In this document: piece after piece, positions 1-12,064 of the stretch
Numbering within the stretch: the stretch's first letter is position 1
Layout of the letters: each line of letters begins with the position of its first letter
Assembly: GCA_036346355.1 (NCBI GenBank)
Contig: CM070591.1
Location: 34,256,392 to 34,320,391, forward strand
DNA length: 64,000 nucleotides
Direction: 5' to 3'
Source: Rhipidocladum racemiflorum
Taxonomy: Eukaryota > Streptophyta > Magnoliopsida > Poales > Poaceae
Notes under the pieces: model-generated
The model's database searches: none
Told to the model about the DNA's origin: nothing
The model's input: only the letters and a program-made list of their open reading frames with translations
Made by a program: the position numbers and the translations under genes

Positions 1-1061
1 TGGTCACCCTAAGGACTTAACCTTGCAAGCCTTTGAACTGAGTCAAGCGTGCAACCACATGTCTGTAATGGGACAGACCTAGTTGATTAAGTTGCTAATA
101 ACGTACTTGTGGGACCTCAGGATGTCAACTACACCCTTTGTGTAGTTGTACGGGAGCGCATCGGGGCTGCGGCCAGGTACCCATCTAACGGTGGATTGGC
201 CTAAACTTCGCCTTCGCTAAGGGAAGGGTTAGTGTGCAATCACCGGGGAGGACCACTTGTACTGTTAGAAGTTTCCGAAAGACTCTGTTACGGACACTCG
301 CCTTTGTGGTGTTTGGCTGTATCTTGTGGGTAAAGTGCATAACCTCTGCAGAGTGTAAAATCTATTCGAATAGCCGTGTCCGCGGCATTGGACATCGCTC
401 GGGAATTACAGTCAAGGGTTAGACTTTCTTGAAAATAACTTGGTCTTGAAAGGTTGGGTTTGGTTTAATAATGATGTTGATGGAAATGTGGATTAGGATT
501 TGGGAAGATGTTTATTAAACTCCTGGAAAAGTTATTAATGATATACTTGTTTCTACTACTTTCGAATCTACTTATATTATTTGTTAAATGCTCTTTACTG
601 CAATTATACCCTGAGCTATTCCTTTGTATCAAGCCATGCATATAGTACATTAGCTTGCATTCTGTGCATGACTTGCTGAGTACCAAGTACTCACCCTTGC
701 CGCAATACAACACCAGTTGAAGAGGAGACTACACCAGCTTTGGAGGAGGAGCTCCAAGAGGAACCGTCTACTTAGGGAGCGAGCCCAGTCAGTTACCTAT
801 GGTATATTGGATGGCGCCACGATGTTATCTTATTTTCTGCTGCTATTATTTCTCTTTTAATAAGTTTCGCCCTGCGAGGCGTATATTTGTAACTTGACCC
901 TAAGGTCAAGCAACCAGTTTGTTTATCTAATTAAAGTACTTTATTAGTATCGAGTGGTATGATTGTGATATTTACCAATGTTGAGACTGTGTGCACTAGT
1001 GCGTTCCTGGACTAGTGCTGAATACACAGAGGGTCCAGATTTGCAGATTCGGGTCCCGACA
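1..1061 (+). mobile_element. Element E: 3' end of an A/B-family LTR, plus strand
   Basis: This is the reverse complement of the first ~1.06 kb of the LTR at 23007-26529. It ends in the typical CCCGACA terminus at 1061. No primer-binding site follows; the next base is already A-family LTR in the opposite orientation. It is therefore a 3' LTR or a solo LTR, cut by the window edge. It keeps the short acidic exon-like frame at 717-775, preceded by CACCAG and ending in TAG. Which of the two it is cannot be decided without the sequence to the left. Confidence 0.8.
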
Positions 1062-1221
1062 GAGCACGCCACAGCCGCTGACATGCGGGCCCCGCATGTC
1101 AGTGGCGTGCTCACATGCGCACGGTGCGGCGGCTAGGCTACGTGGCACGATCTGAGCCGCCCGTTCAAATCAACGGTCCAGATCCAATCGGATCTCACCG
1201 CATCTGAGGGTGACGCGGCAT
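1062..1221 (-). mobile_element. Element A 3' LTR, left fragment
   Basis: 160 bp nearly identical to 25185-25346 of A's 5' LTR, including the TGACATGCGGGCCCC dyad and the TACGTGGC motif at about 1139. It is flanked on the left by inserted element E and on the right by N0. The five bases GGCAT at 1217-1221 are the probable target site of N0; the partner copy was lost in the deletion near 8710. Confidence 0.75.
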
Positions 1222-3434
1222 TGTAACACCCCGGCATTTAATATGCCCGAATGCTACCAAACAAAGGCTAAACAACATCTAAATACCATAAATTAAGATA
1301 AATTACAGCAAAGGAGTAAATGCTAGAACCGAAAATTTCGGCAGCATCTCCTTTGTTTTTTCCATGAATTGAAGCAACAACAATATGATCACAGGATATA
1401 GTATAAAGAATGACATCTAAATCATCAATAATAAAGGTTCTAGTAGCAGTATAAGACTAGAATAAAGATTCCAACCATCTCATGAGCCAAACGAAGTAAA
1501 TGAGGAAACCAAGCACACAAATTAACCATCACAATTTAAAGGAAGGAACATGTCATTGTTTATATGTGTGATGCTAAGTGATGACGTGTGACTAGCTCCC
1601 TTTCCCGCATGCCGGTTTCATGGTACCTAAGAAAACAACATAAACACAAGCGTGAGTTCATCACTCAGCAAGTATATTGCAATGGAACAAGAAAATACAT
1701 TCTAATACCTTCATCACCACTTTTCACATACGACATCATATACATCTCATATTCATAGCGTAAGCATATCATTCACATCATCATATAACATCCTCATATA
1801 ATGCAATGCAATGCGATGCACATATCTCCTGGAAACTTATACCGGTATGGTTGAGTACACACCCGTCGTTGTGCACCCTCTCCCCCCTTCCATCCCAAAG
1901 ATGGAGGGTGCCTACTACTCGCTCCCATTCACCGCGGTGGATGGAATCACGATGTAGGACTTACTCAATGGCTCTCCGGAATAGTCATAACTTTCTCACC
2001 GACCTTCCCCGGACTAGTTATGACTTTCTCACCGCCCGGGCCATACATCATGCCATGTATGCAAACATGCCAACATCATAAATAACTTGTACATTAACAC
2101 ATGGCATCATAACATAATAAGCATATTCATCATATCATTGGCAATCATTAAGGCATGGCATGTGAACATATCATATATTCAATTTCAATCTCAACCAATC
2201 TAGCAAACTACACCCCGCTACCCATTCCAATACACTTGCCTCAACCACGGGCGACGGATTGGCGAGAAGTAGAGGGCACTCCCGGGGTCACACCACCTGC
2301 ACATAGGTACCACACACTCACAATCAAGTCCACAAAATAGTACGCAAACACTCTTCTACCCCGACATCGCAAACTACTCGCAAAACCTAAAAACAGAGGT
2401 TCTGTCCCGCCGGGACAGCAGACTTGCAACGAGCATAACTTGGGATCTAAGGCTCCGAATCAATTAAATGAGTACATCCTCGCATAGCTTAGGAAATTTC
2501 CTAACTTTTTCTAAGTATATGGAAAGACTGATTCGGACTCTAAAGTGGTTTAATCTACAGAATACCGTGATCTGTTCCAATCACGTCATAGTTTTTAATA
2601 CGTTCGGTAAAACGGGCATAACATTCAAATGTCTGGGCGGAATTGGACGTTCTTTATACCCACTGAAAGGTATTGAAATTACCTACAACTTCTTCAAGAA
2701 GCAGACAACCAAATTCGGACTCTAAATTGGCGAAAACCCAAACTCTAGGTCGACTGCTCATGCTGCCCGAAACAGAGAACGTAGCAAACTCTAGATTCCA
2801 TCTAATCTACCCAATTACAGCACTACCAATTGATCTAAAAACATGATATTAACCCTTAGAACAGATCCTAGACTAACCCCAAGGATCCCCGTGGCCATAC
2901 CTTCGCCCGACGACCGAAAACCCAACGGATCTTCTCCCGGTTCGCGCGATCTCCTTCCTCGCTCCAAATCCACCTGATCTCCTCGTCGCGGAGGGCTCCA
3001 ATGGATGGATCTCCGGGTTGGTGAGGTGGAGAACTCCCCTAGGGGCAGCAAGGGAGGTGTAGAGGGATGGGGGAGGTGAGGGGCGCAAGGGGGCGGCTTG
3101 GGGGAGGTGGGGGCGCCACAAGGAGGAGGTGGGGAAAGTGTGGGGGCGGCTAGGGCATTGGGGGCGCAAGGGCAGGGGTGGGGGCGCACATAGGGGCAGG
3201 GGGAGGCACATCCACCAGCCCAAATAGGATTCCTACTCCCACATGGACTCAAACACCTTCCCACCAAAGCCCACGATCCTTTCCCTTAGGCCCAAAACTC
3301 CCCGTAAAGGCCCAAACTCCCGGAAACGCTATTAACCTCCATACCGTATGGTTTTAACCTTAATTCCACATTCCATAATGTTTTTGACCTCAACATTCAC
3401 ATTATATAAGGTTACAACACTCCATGGTGTCACA
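1222..3434 (-). repeat. N0 3' LTR
   Basis: Begins TGTAACACCCC and ends GGTGTCACA (plus-strand view), so it is a TG...CA LTR of 2213 bp. It is diverged from the N1 LTRs but shares their landmarks: the CATACCGGTATG-like dyad near 1840, the GCAGCATCTCCTTTG block near 1342, the exon-like blocks near 2240-2300 and 1607-1640, and the G-rich tract at 3040-3200. The adjacent C-rich run at 3435 is the polypurine tract of the minus strand, which identifies this as the 3' LTR. Confidence 0.8.
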
Positions 3435-4512
3435 TTCTCCCCCCCTTCAACAGGATTCGACCTCGAATCCAAGACACACCAAAATCAACAACAAGTTCCC
3501 CAAAGGACAAAAGACTTCTTTGCAACACAAAACATTCACACAGAGACTAAAAACCGGAACAAACGACCAGCGAGTTCTCAAAACCAACACTAGCGAGAAA
3601 ATGTTGATTTAGCTCAACAGAGTGCAACCTCTCACAGTTCCATCTTCACTTCAATTCCCAAATAGAAACTGCATTTCAACCACAAAGGGCTCCATCAACC
3701 CAAAACGCCCGAAACCTCACGACAAACACTTCACACTACTATCACAACCAACCTGACTACCACACTTCATTAAACCCAACATGACACAATCAAAGCGAGT
3801 CACAATTCCTTTAACGACCTCTCTACATTCTCGAAAATTTCCATCGAGGGGAATAACTCATTAAGGCACACTTGCCCTTCCGATACACGATCATGCTAAC
3901 ATTTCATTCCATCCTCTCTAGGCAAGACTCAAACCCAAAAGCAACTAGTTAAGACAATTGCTCACGGTAGGACAATTATCACCGAACTACCGTCAACTTC
4001 ACTTCCACCCATCGCTACTCTTAATAAAGGTTAAACCCATACATCATCAACCTCCAACACAAACCACCCTTATACCACTAAGGTTCGATGCCTAGCCCCA
4101 AGGTAGGATCGTAAAACCTTACCAGACCACAATTGGTTCCTTTCTTAAGAGGGTCTCGCCCTCACACAAAAACACTTAGTTATCAAGCCCAAGTGTACAC
4201 ATATTTCGCATATTCAACCATAAACCAAGAACATTTGTATCCTCACTCCCATCTATAAAGCAAGAGAGGTACAATTCTTTTGAACCAAAGTGGACCACAC
4301 ATGACAACTCAAACCCAAAGCGTTAACAACCATTTTGGAAAGAATTCGGCAACATCCAAGCCAAATCACAAAGGAAGCATAAATCCCCTACACCACAACC
4401 AAAATACCAGAATTTCTTCATTCTTTCTTTTCATACTAGAAAGAAATGGACATCTCGATTCATGACATCCATGCACACTTTTCAAGAGCACTCCGGATTA
4501 GTCATATGTCCA
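3435..4512 (-). other. N0 internal region, 3' part (non-coding)
   Basis: Starts with the polypurine tract and an 8-bp-arm hairpin, GGATTCGA-CC-TCGAATCC at 3453-3470. It aligns with 29701 to about 31200 of N1, with deletions. The plus strand is rich in A and C. I see no coding region. The last five bases (GTCCA, 4508-4512) are the left target duplication of the solo LTR that follows. Confidence 0.65.
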
Positions 4513-6942
4513 TGTGATACTACGGGTTGGCATAACTTTAGAAAGTATGAATTCTGCAATTTGAACCCTACGGTATGGCGTTTTAGCGCGTTTCGGGCCT
4601 CTTCGGGGTCGTTTTGGGCCGTTTCCGGGTTATCGGGCCGTGGGGGAAACAATTTGGGCCGTCGGTGGGATGAATTGGGCCCATGTGGGGGTGTGCTAGG
4701 GCAGCACACCTGCTGCCCCTTCCCCCATGCGCCCCCATCTCTCCCCCTTTGAGCCGCCACCCCCACCTCCTCTCCCCCATCTTCCCCAAATCTCCCCACC
4801 TCTCCTCCTTTGCAAAACCGCCCCTCCTCTCCACCCTTCTCCCCCTTGCGGGTGCGCCCTAGACCTTCCCCTCGCTGCCACATCGCGCTTTGGTGCTGTC
4901 CTCGCCGGTGGGAGGATCCGCGACGAGGAGGTCCGGTGGAAACGGCGCGTGGGAAGAGATCGGGTGGAGATCGCGTGGGGAAAAGTTCGTCAAATTCGTG
5001 GTTCTTCAAGAAGGTAATGGGGAAAACCTTTGGGATTGATTAGATGCTGTTGTAGTCGGGAATTTCTATGTTTTTAGATCAAGGGAGGTGCTGCCATGGG
5101 GTAGAATTGATGAAAACTTGGATTGTATTCACGTTCTGTTCGGGCAGATTGGGAACCCGAACTAGGGCAGGCGTTTTCGCGAATTTATATTTGCAATCTG
5201 GTCGTACGGACGTGGAAGAAGTTGTAGGTAATTTAATTATCTTTCCGTGGACATAAAGAACGTTAAATTCAGATCAGCCGTTTGGAAGTTATGGCTGTTT
5301 TACCGAGCGCTATCAAATCTGTGACGATATTGAGACAGTTCGTGTTCAACGTTAGATTAAACAATTTGAGAGGCCGATTTGGTTTTTCCCAATAACTAGA
5401 AAAAGTTGGGAATTTTCCTAAGCTACGCGAGGATGTACTTGTTTATTAAATTTGGAGTCATAGAACAAAAGCTATGCCCATTGGAAGGCCGCTGTCCCGA
5501 AGGGACAGATTTGCTGTTTTCTGATTTTAGGAGTTGTAAGCAAAGTCGGGGTAGTGGGATATTTGTGTGCTGTTTTGTGGACTCGATTTGAGTGTGTGGC
5601 ATGTGTTTGCAGGTGGTGTGCCTCCGGGAGTGCCCTCAACCTCTCGTCACTCCGTTACTCGTGGTTGAAGGCAAGTGTGTTGCGTGGATTGTATGCTATA
5701 CGTGTTGCTAGAATTGCTTGATAGTATTTGAAATAGATAAAATGTTGTCTTGCCATGAATTACATGTTATAATTGATAGGATGCCCTTAGGACATGATTT
5801 AAATGTTGTCGATGATATGGTGTCCTCATGCCATGATTAAAAATGCTTGTTGTTGATAAATGATTCACATGCCATGTTTTGAACGGTTACCGTCGATTGT
5901 TGAATACGGTCCTACATGTTGTGATGCCATGTGTTGATATACAATATTTCTATTTATGTATACGTTGCTGTCCATTTTGCATACATGGCATATTTTCATG
6001 GCCGGCCGGTGAGATAAGTCATAACTATTCCGGTAGGGTCGGTGAGAACAGTTATGACTAGTCCGGGGCTATTCTGTTGAGTAAGTCCTACATCGTGATT
6101 CCATCACCGAGGTGAATGGAAGCGAGTGATAGGCACCCTCCATCTTCGGGATGGAAGGGGGAAAAGGGTGCATGCCGACGGGTGTGCACTCAACCATACC
6201 GGTATGAGTATTCCAGGAGACATGTGCATTGCATTGCATGAATGATATACATAAATGAAGATGTTTATGAGATAATGATGAGAGTACTCATGAGATGCTC
6301 ATGAGATGATTATCATGGTGTTTTAAAGGATGTATATAATGTTAAATATGATGTGTTGTGATATAGCTGTGGAGACTGGAATTATGGTTTGTTGTCTTGC
6401 ACCTTGTTTTTCATTACATTACACCTTGTTGAGTGATGAACTCACGCTTGTGTTTTATGTTGTTTGTTTATTTAGGTACAATGAAATCGGCGCGCGGGAA
6501 GGGAATTTAGCTACACTTCCTCACGTAGCACTCATAATCTAGATAATTCACCCATTTCTATGGAAACATGGCAATAAGTTATGTTGATTTTGGTGTATGG
6601 ATATTATGTGTTGGTTTCCCTCATGTGTGTCATGTGGGTCTTTGGAGCGATTTGTTTTATCATCCTAGTCTTAGTAGATGCTTATTCCATGATTATCATT
6701 GCTTATTGTGTTTCTAGTTGATGCTTATCTATTGTTGTCGATGCATATTGATATCTTGATTGATACATATATTGATGTGATATTGTGATGTTCAAATTTA
6801 TGCATAAACAAAGGAGATGCTGTCAAAATTTTCAATTATTCTAAACGATTACTTGCTGTAATTTACCTTAAACTATGGTATTAAATGTGTTATGGTCTAT
6901 GTTTGGTGACATTCTGGGCTTAGTAAAAGCCGGGGTGTTACA
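4513..6942 (+). mobile_element. Solo LTR of the N family, plus strand
   Basis: 2430 bp from TGTGATAC to GGGTGTTACA, flanked by perfect 5-bp duplications GTCCA (4508-4512 and 6943-6947). There is no internal region, so it is the product of LTR-LTR recombination. It sits in N0 in the opposite orientation to its host. Features in sense direction: a C-rich leader (4720-4880), a possible splice donor AAG/GTAATG near 5013, an exon-like block at 5602-5659 ending GAAG/GCAAGT, and an acceptor TTATTTAG with the block GTACAATGAAATCGG at 6476. Confidence 0.9.
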
Positions 6943-8710
6943 GTCCATATATGACTTTCTCACCGACCTGGCTCATCGACTCCTTTATGATTAATTATGC
7001 ATAAACAATGTCTCATTTTCCTTTTTCACCATTCATTCATCATGTAACAATGGTACCGAATAGTCATTCACCAAATGACTTCTTCCTCGGTATCAAATAA
7101 TGGAAACACAATTAACATCGAAGGTTGCGGAAATTCATATAAACTATGACGGCAGCATAGTTGACAGTAAAACACCACGTCGCATCACATCCCACATCAA
7201 TTGAAAACTGAACTTGCAACACATTGCATTTCATCCAAATTCAACATTTTGGAAGAGAACATCAAAATTTCAAGTCGAGCATCTACTCCCACAACCGTCA
7301 CAAATTTTCTCAAGGAAAGGGAAACTCATTTCCAAAAGGGAACACCTCACTAACAAAATCACTTTATAAAACATTCATAAAATCCACCTCTTTGAAGCAC
7401 TCACAACCATCACACACATTATGCAAATAAATCTAACTCCAGTCAAAAAGAGTTACACGTTAAATCTCAAGAGTTTCCAACACAACCCACTATGTCCATC
7501 TTCTTCCGTTAAAATTTATTCCAAAGATAATTCATGGTGAACGCGAAGGAGCGCGACCACTCAAAATCTTTTGGGTGTAAATCCATACTCATAACACAAA
7601 TTAAAAAAATAGCCAAAACCAAAGATTGGCACCAATAGCTACGGGTTTTAGGGAAACTCGAAAACACAACACAAGGAATACCTTAACCGAAGGCATTCAA
7701 CCAAAATAGCAAACAACCACACCAGTTCAAAAGGTTTTAAACACCAGCTCAGCATGAATCCTACCATAACTTGTATTCCACTACACTTACCATTTAAGCA
7801 TTCAATAATCACTATTTACTCATCAAGAGAGTCCAACTGGATTTAACAAAATTTACATAACAATTTCTTTCTCTAGTTACCATTCCCAACACTTTTAATT
7901 AAGGTTTAAGATGCTTATCACAAAGGCACTTAACCAAGACTACATTGACATGACCCCCACGGATCACCAAAACATATAACAACGTAATCCATATTTCAAA
8001 CGTAGTACTTCAACAGCTACTTGAGCATGGTTAACCTATCAAGTTTATACTATCCATATGTCAAAATCTTGACAATTGAAACTTGTTCAATCAATAAAAT
8101 GACTTCAACAAATAAGTAATATCTCTACAAGATAAAATTCGTAATTAGGATTCTAAGATATGCATTCATTAAGGTTAAAATCTTGCATCATGATTATTAT
8201 CCATTGTTCATCCCATCACAACATGTACTCAACATAATACCACCGTTTTACACTTTTCTTCTATTGGATCAATGGTTTCCAACAATTAACAACACTACCA
8301 AGGCATCAATATCAATTCTTTGCATAATCATCAATCAACTGCATTGCTTTTAGCTACCTTACACATAGGTTGCAACAAAATTGTCACTACACAACATACT
8401 CCAACTATTAAATTAGATTTAATAAGTTAGATCAGCACAATGTTCTTAACAACATCATTAACAATAAGTCTTATGTCTTCTCAATTGATATCAATACTAG
8501 CATTGTAGAGACACAACTGCATACTTTCAAATATACTAGTAGTTTGCAACAACATAAATAGCAACTCTAATCAACTTCCAAATTAAAGCCACTAGTCAAC
8601 ATGATTAAATTTCTCTATTAATCCGTTAGATTAGAACATCTTTAAACAACCGGCAAAGTTTCTTTAACAGTATCATTAATTTACATCATCTTAATGTTCT
8701 AACTATGCTA
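6943..8710 (-). other. N0 internal region, 5' part (non-coding)
   Basis: Continues N0 after the solo LTR: the TATGACTTTCTCACCGACC motif at 6951 is also at 31208 in N1. The rest aligns loosely with 31240 to about 32750 of N1. A/C-rich on the plus strand, with no gag or pol motif. It breaks off at about 8710, where A-family LTR sequence resumes. Confidence 0.6.
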
Positions 8711-9764
8711 ACGTGGGGCGTTGGATCTTGATCCAACAGTCCAGATCTAAACTGGTTCCTACGGTCTTCGGGGAAACGTGGACTAACCACGACGGTCCGA
8801 TCTGGATCGGACGGTTGTCCGAGCTCGAAGGGGCGATGGCGGTGCGGCGGCGCTGGCTTGGCCGGACAGGAGGACGAGGACGAGCCCGACGGCACTCCCG
8901 TGCAGTTTCGGCGATGTGGGTGATCACGTTCGACGCGCCTGGACCTGGGGACTTCGGATCTGAGCACCATGACGGCGGAGGACGGCAGATGCGGCGGTAA
9001 ACAGCGTAGAACCGCAGCGGCAACCGCACCTACTTCGGCGAGCGATTACGCAAGGACGGCGGCAGCTCAGGCACGAGTAGCTAGGGCAAAAGAAGCGCAC
9101 GGAAACGGCGGTCCTCGGGTGTTGTCCCATGCCTTAAATAGCCTCGGCTTCCGCGCTTAATCCGAAACCCTAACAAACACGACGGAGAATGCGGCGGCGA
9201 AGTCCGTATCAAACTCGGCGGAGACAAAGCAATCTCGACCGTACACATGTCCCATCCAATGGCCGGAATTCGCCCGGGTGCGGTCGAATCCGATCCGGCC
9301 TGGGCTCGGATGACGTGGCTCAACGCGGGCCGTTGGATCATAATCCAACGGTCGCGCGATTTAGGATTGGTTTCGGCCTGGTTTGGCTCGACCGTGGTCC
9401 GGGTCGGACTCGAACTCGAGTCTGACTCGGACTCGGTCGGAGGAACAGTACAAACCAATTCGCCTTTTTCCAACAATTTAAAATTCAAAAATAATTTCCA
9501 GAAATTCATTTAATTCAAGAAAAATAGTAAAATACTCAGAAAAATTTCAGAAAAATTCTAGAAAATATTTTAGGGCATTTGGGACTCAAATAAAATATTT
9601 CCAAAAAAATTTTATTTGTAGAATTAAATTCTTTAATTATTTCAAAAGGGAATAAATTCAAATTAGATCCAAATAAATCCAAATAAATTCCAGAAAATTC
9701 CAGAAGTTCACAAAAGTACAAAATAACATTTGAATTCATGAAAAGCAAAATTTGGGGTGTTACA
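8711..9764 (-). mobile_element. Element A 3' LTR, right fragment
   Basis: Closely matches 25515-26529 of A's 5' LTR and ends GGGGTGTTACA. A TATA-like TATTTAA lies on the minus strand at 9134-9140. The module ACGTGGC-N10-CCGTTGGATC is present at 9314-9350. The element's internal DNA starts at 9765 with the polypurine tract (CCTCCCTCC on this strand). In the minus-strand sense this is U3 and R of the 3' LTR. Confidence 0.85.
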
Positions 9765-9799
9765 AACCTCCCTCCTTAGCAGAATCTTATCCTCGAGAT

Positions 9800-11083
9800 T
9801 CAGGGCTTACTAAAGAATAGGTTTGGAAACTCTTTCTTCAAATCCTCCTCGCGCTCCCAAGTTGCTTCACTCTTTGCATGGTTGCTCCATTGCACTCTAC
9901 AGAAACGGGTTGACTTATTCCTTCTCTCGATCCATGGTGTCCAGAATCTTCACGGGGTGCTCCTTGTAAGTCAGATCCTCTTGCAGCTCAATTGACTCCA
10001 GCGGTGTCTGCTCATCTTGTACTTGAAGACACTTCTTCAGCTGGGACACGTGGAACACGTCATGTACCCCTGACAACGACTGCGGCAACTCCAGTTGATA
10101 CGCAACTTCACCTCTACGGCTGAGAACCTTGAATGGTCCAACATATCGCGGCGCGAGTTTTCCTTTGGCATGGAATCTTTTAACTCCCTTGAGTGGCGTA
10201 ACTCTGAGATACATGAAATCTTCTGGTTCAAAACTTAGGTCTCGGCGACGGTTATCGGCGTAGCTTTTCTGTCTTGACTGTGCTACCTTCAGTCTTTCCC
10301 AGATCATGGCAATCTGCTCTTCAGCTTCTTGAAGAATGTCCGGCCCAAAGACACGGTGTTCACCTGTCTCATTCTAGTTCAACGGTGTTTGACAAGGTCG
10401 ACCATATAATGCCTCAAATGGTGACATTTGCAAACTTGCTTGATAGCTATTGTTGTAGCTGAACTCAGCATACGGCAGACTTTTATCCCAAGAGGTAGCA
10501 TAAGCCAATGCACACGCTCTTAACATATCCTCCAGTATCTGATTAGCTCTTTCAGTCTGTCCATCGGTCTACGGATGGTAGGCGGTGCTGAAGTTCAAAC
10601 GGGTCCCCATGGCTTCATGCAGCTTATTCCAGAATCTCGAGGTAAACTGGGTACCTCTGTCCGATACAATCTTCTTTGGCACTCCATGCAAACAGACGAT
10701 CCTGGTCATGTATAACTCGGCTAACTTGTCCCCTGAATAGGTGGTCTTCATGGGGATAAAGTGAGCGACCTTAGTCAAGCGATCCACTATGACCCATATG
10801 GAGTCATATCTTCCTTGAGTCTTGGGTAAACTGGTAATGAAGTCCATTTCGATTTCCTCCCATTTCCACTCAGGTATCTTCAACGGCTGTAGCAATCTTG
10901 CTGGCCTCTGATGCATTGCCTTGACTCTCTGACATATGTCGCACAATGCAACATGCTCGCAACCTCACGTTTCATGCTTGGCCACCAGAATCTTTCTTTC
11001 AAGTCCTGATACATCTTGGCACTTCCTGGATGGATTGAATACTTGGAGTCATGAGCTTCCTCCAGGATCAACTGCTTCAGCTC
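9800..11083 (-). pseudogene. pol: Element A pol, C-terminal part: integrase and chromodomain-like tail
   Basis: Second half of A's pol, cut off from the rest by the Copia insertion at 11084. Reading leftward: the zinc-binding H2C2 region of integrase (about 11060-10930, 'ILEEAHDSKYSIHPGS' and 'CDICQRVKAMHQRP'), then the catalytic core with D in 'MDFITSLP' (about 10840), D in 'VSDRGTQF' (about 10655) and E in 'TDGQTERAN' (about 10555), then the LAPRYVGPF domain and a chromodomain-like tail ending SKP-TGA at 9800. Breaks: frameshift near 10940, TAG at 10569 and 10374, frameshift near 9915. Integrase inserts the cDNA; the tail would bind modified histones. Non-functional. Confidence 0.85.
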
Positions 11084-11204
11084 TGTGAAATCATGTGATG
11101 AAAAATTGGCTTGATGATGATTTTAAACTTGTATAAATGTGTTTTGTGCATGCTCATGTGTTTATCTTTTGCGCCGGACTAAATTTCCAAGAAATAGTAA
11201 ATTT

Positions 11205-11434
11205 CATGTGTATGACAAACCAAATTTTTTGGTCTGTCATAAACGTGTTTGTGGCGACCTTGTTTTTCATGTGTATGACAAACCAAATTTTTTGGTCTGT
11301 CATAAACGTGTTTTTGGCGACCTTGTTTTTTCCATGTACGACAGACCAAATTTTTTGGTCCGTCGCAAACGGGATTTTTGATGCTTGTTTTCGCCATGTA
11401 CGCTGGACCAAATTTTTTGGTCTGCCATGACCTG
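11205..11434 (+). repeat. Tandem repeat in Copia 5' LTR, four ~60-bp units
   Basis: Each unit centres on the near-palindrome GACCAAATTTTTTGGTC, followed by a TGTCATAAACGTGTTT-like spacer. Units 1 and 2 are nearly identical; units 3 and 4 are diverged. The array is open in frames on both strands, a by-product of the repeat rather than a gene. Confidence 0.85.
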
Positions 11435-12056
11435 ATTCTTCTAGGGTTTTGAGACATGTGTGCGTTGGACTGGATTTTTGTTCGTGATGAATGTCGTTTT
11501 GCTCAGTTAGGGTTTTGAGCAAATTTGGAATTGAATCTTGGTTTGAATTTGAGATTATGAAATTAGTGTGAATTTCATGATGCTTGTTTTGAAGTGGACT
11601 TTATGCAATGCTCATGTGAGTAGTTGCATGGATTAACTTTGAGTCAAGTCGTGGACTTGTGCTCGGATTTGTTTTGTGGTTTGTTCATGTGCAGGTATTG
11701 CTCGAGGGCGAACGTGGTCGATGACGGGACCAGAACTAGTTTCATGGAGGAACTGAGGTTCAGGACTAGGTATAGGAGGAACTGAGGTCTTGGTGGTCAA
11801 GGATGTCATGCGGGACGTTCGGGCTAAGAGAATGGTGCACATGAAGAATGGTTAGTCACGTGAGTATGGCAGGTGGTCATGCGCGTGCAAAGTGTTAGTC
11901 ACGTGAGTATGGTAGGATTGCCATACGCGTGCAAGTGTTGTACTTGGCCAGGTTAGGCCAAGTGGAGTTATGTTGGATACATACTCCTTCTAGGATTATG
12001 AGTGGGAATCCTTCTAGGAGTAGGAATTCTATCCAGGACTCTCTGTGGTTTGCTCC

Positions 12057-12064
12057 TTTAAATA
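12057..12064 (+). promoter_or_regulatory. TATA-like box of Copia 5' LTR
   Basis: TTTAAATA lies 3' of a stem-rich U3 region and about 660 bp before the LTR end. The equivalent in the 3' LTR is at about 17872. Position and context suit the start of the Copia transcript. Assigned from sequence only. Confidence 0.4.

Larger units (their letters stand above)
1222..8710 (-). mobile_element. N0: truncated non-coding LTR element (LARD-like)
   Basis: Minus-strand element of the N family. Visible parts: 3' LTR 1222-3434, polypurine tract 3435-3445, and internal region 3435-4512 plus 6943-8710. A solo LTR of the same family interrupts it at 4513-6942. The internal region ends near 8710 at the point matching about 32750 of N1, so the 5' LTR and roughly 1.1 kb of internal DNA are gone, together with about 170 bp of the host LTR. 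No gag or pol motif was found on either strand. It had to depend on proteins made by another element. Confidence 0.75.

Noticed and set aside
4482..5043. Several GC-rich ORFs on both strands
   Set aside because: They fall in the C-rich leader of the solo LTR. Pro/Gly-rich translations in many frames are typical of such tracts.
8686..9513. Arg/Pro-rich ORFs, also at 25440-26299, 38919-39643 and 48208-48927
   Set aside because: All lie in U3 and leader of A/B LTRs. The frames are not conserved between A and B, and starts are often not ATG.
11205..11434. Regularly spaced repeat resembling a CRISPR array
   Set aside because: The units are contiguous without unique spacers and lie in an LTR of a plant element.
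11137..11522. Overlapping ORFs on both strands, again at 16888-17336
   Set aside because: They come from the ~60-bp tandem units, which happen to be open in several frames. Repetition, not coding, explains them.
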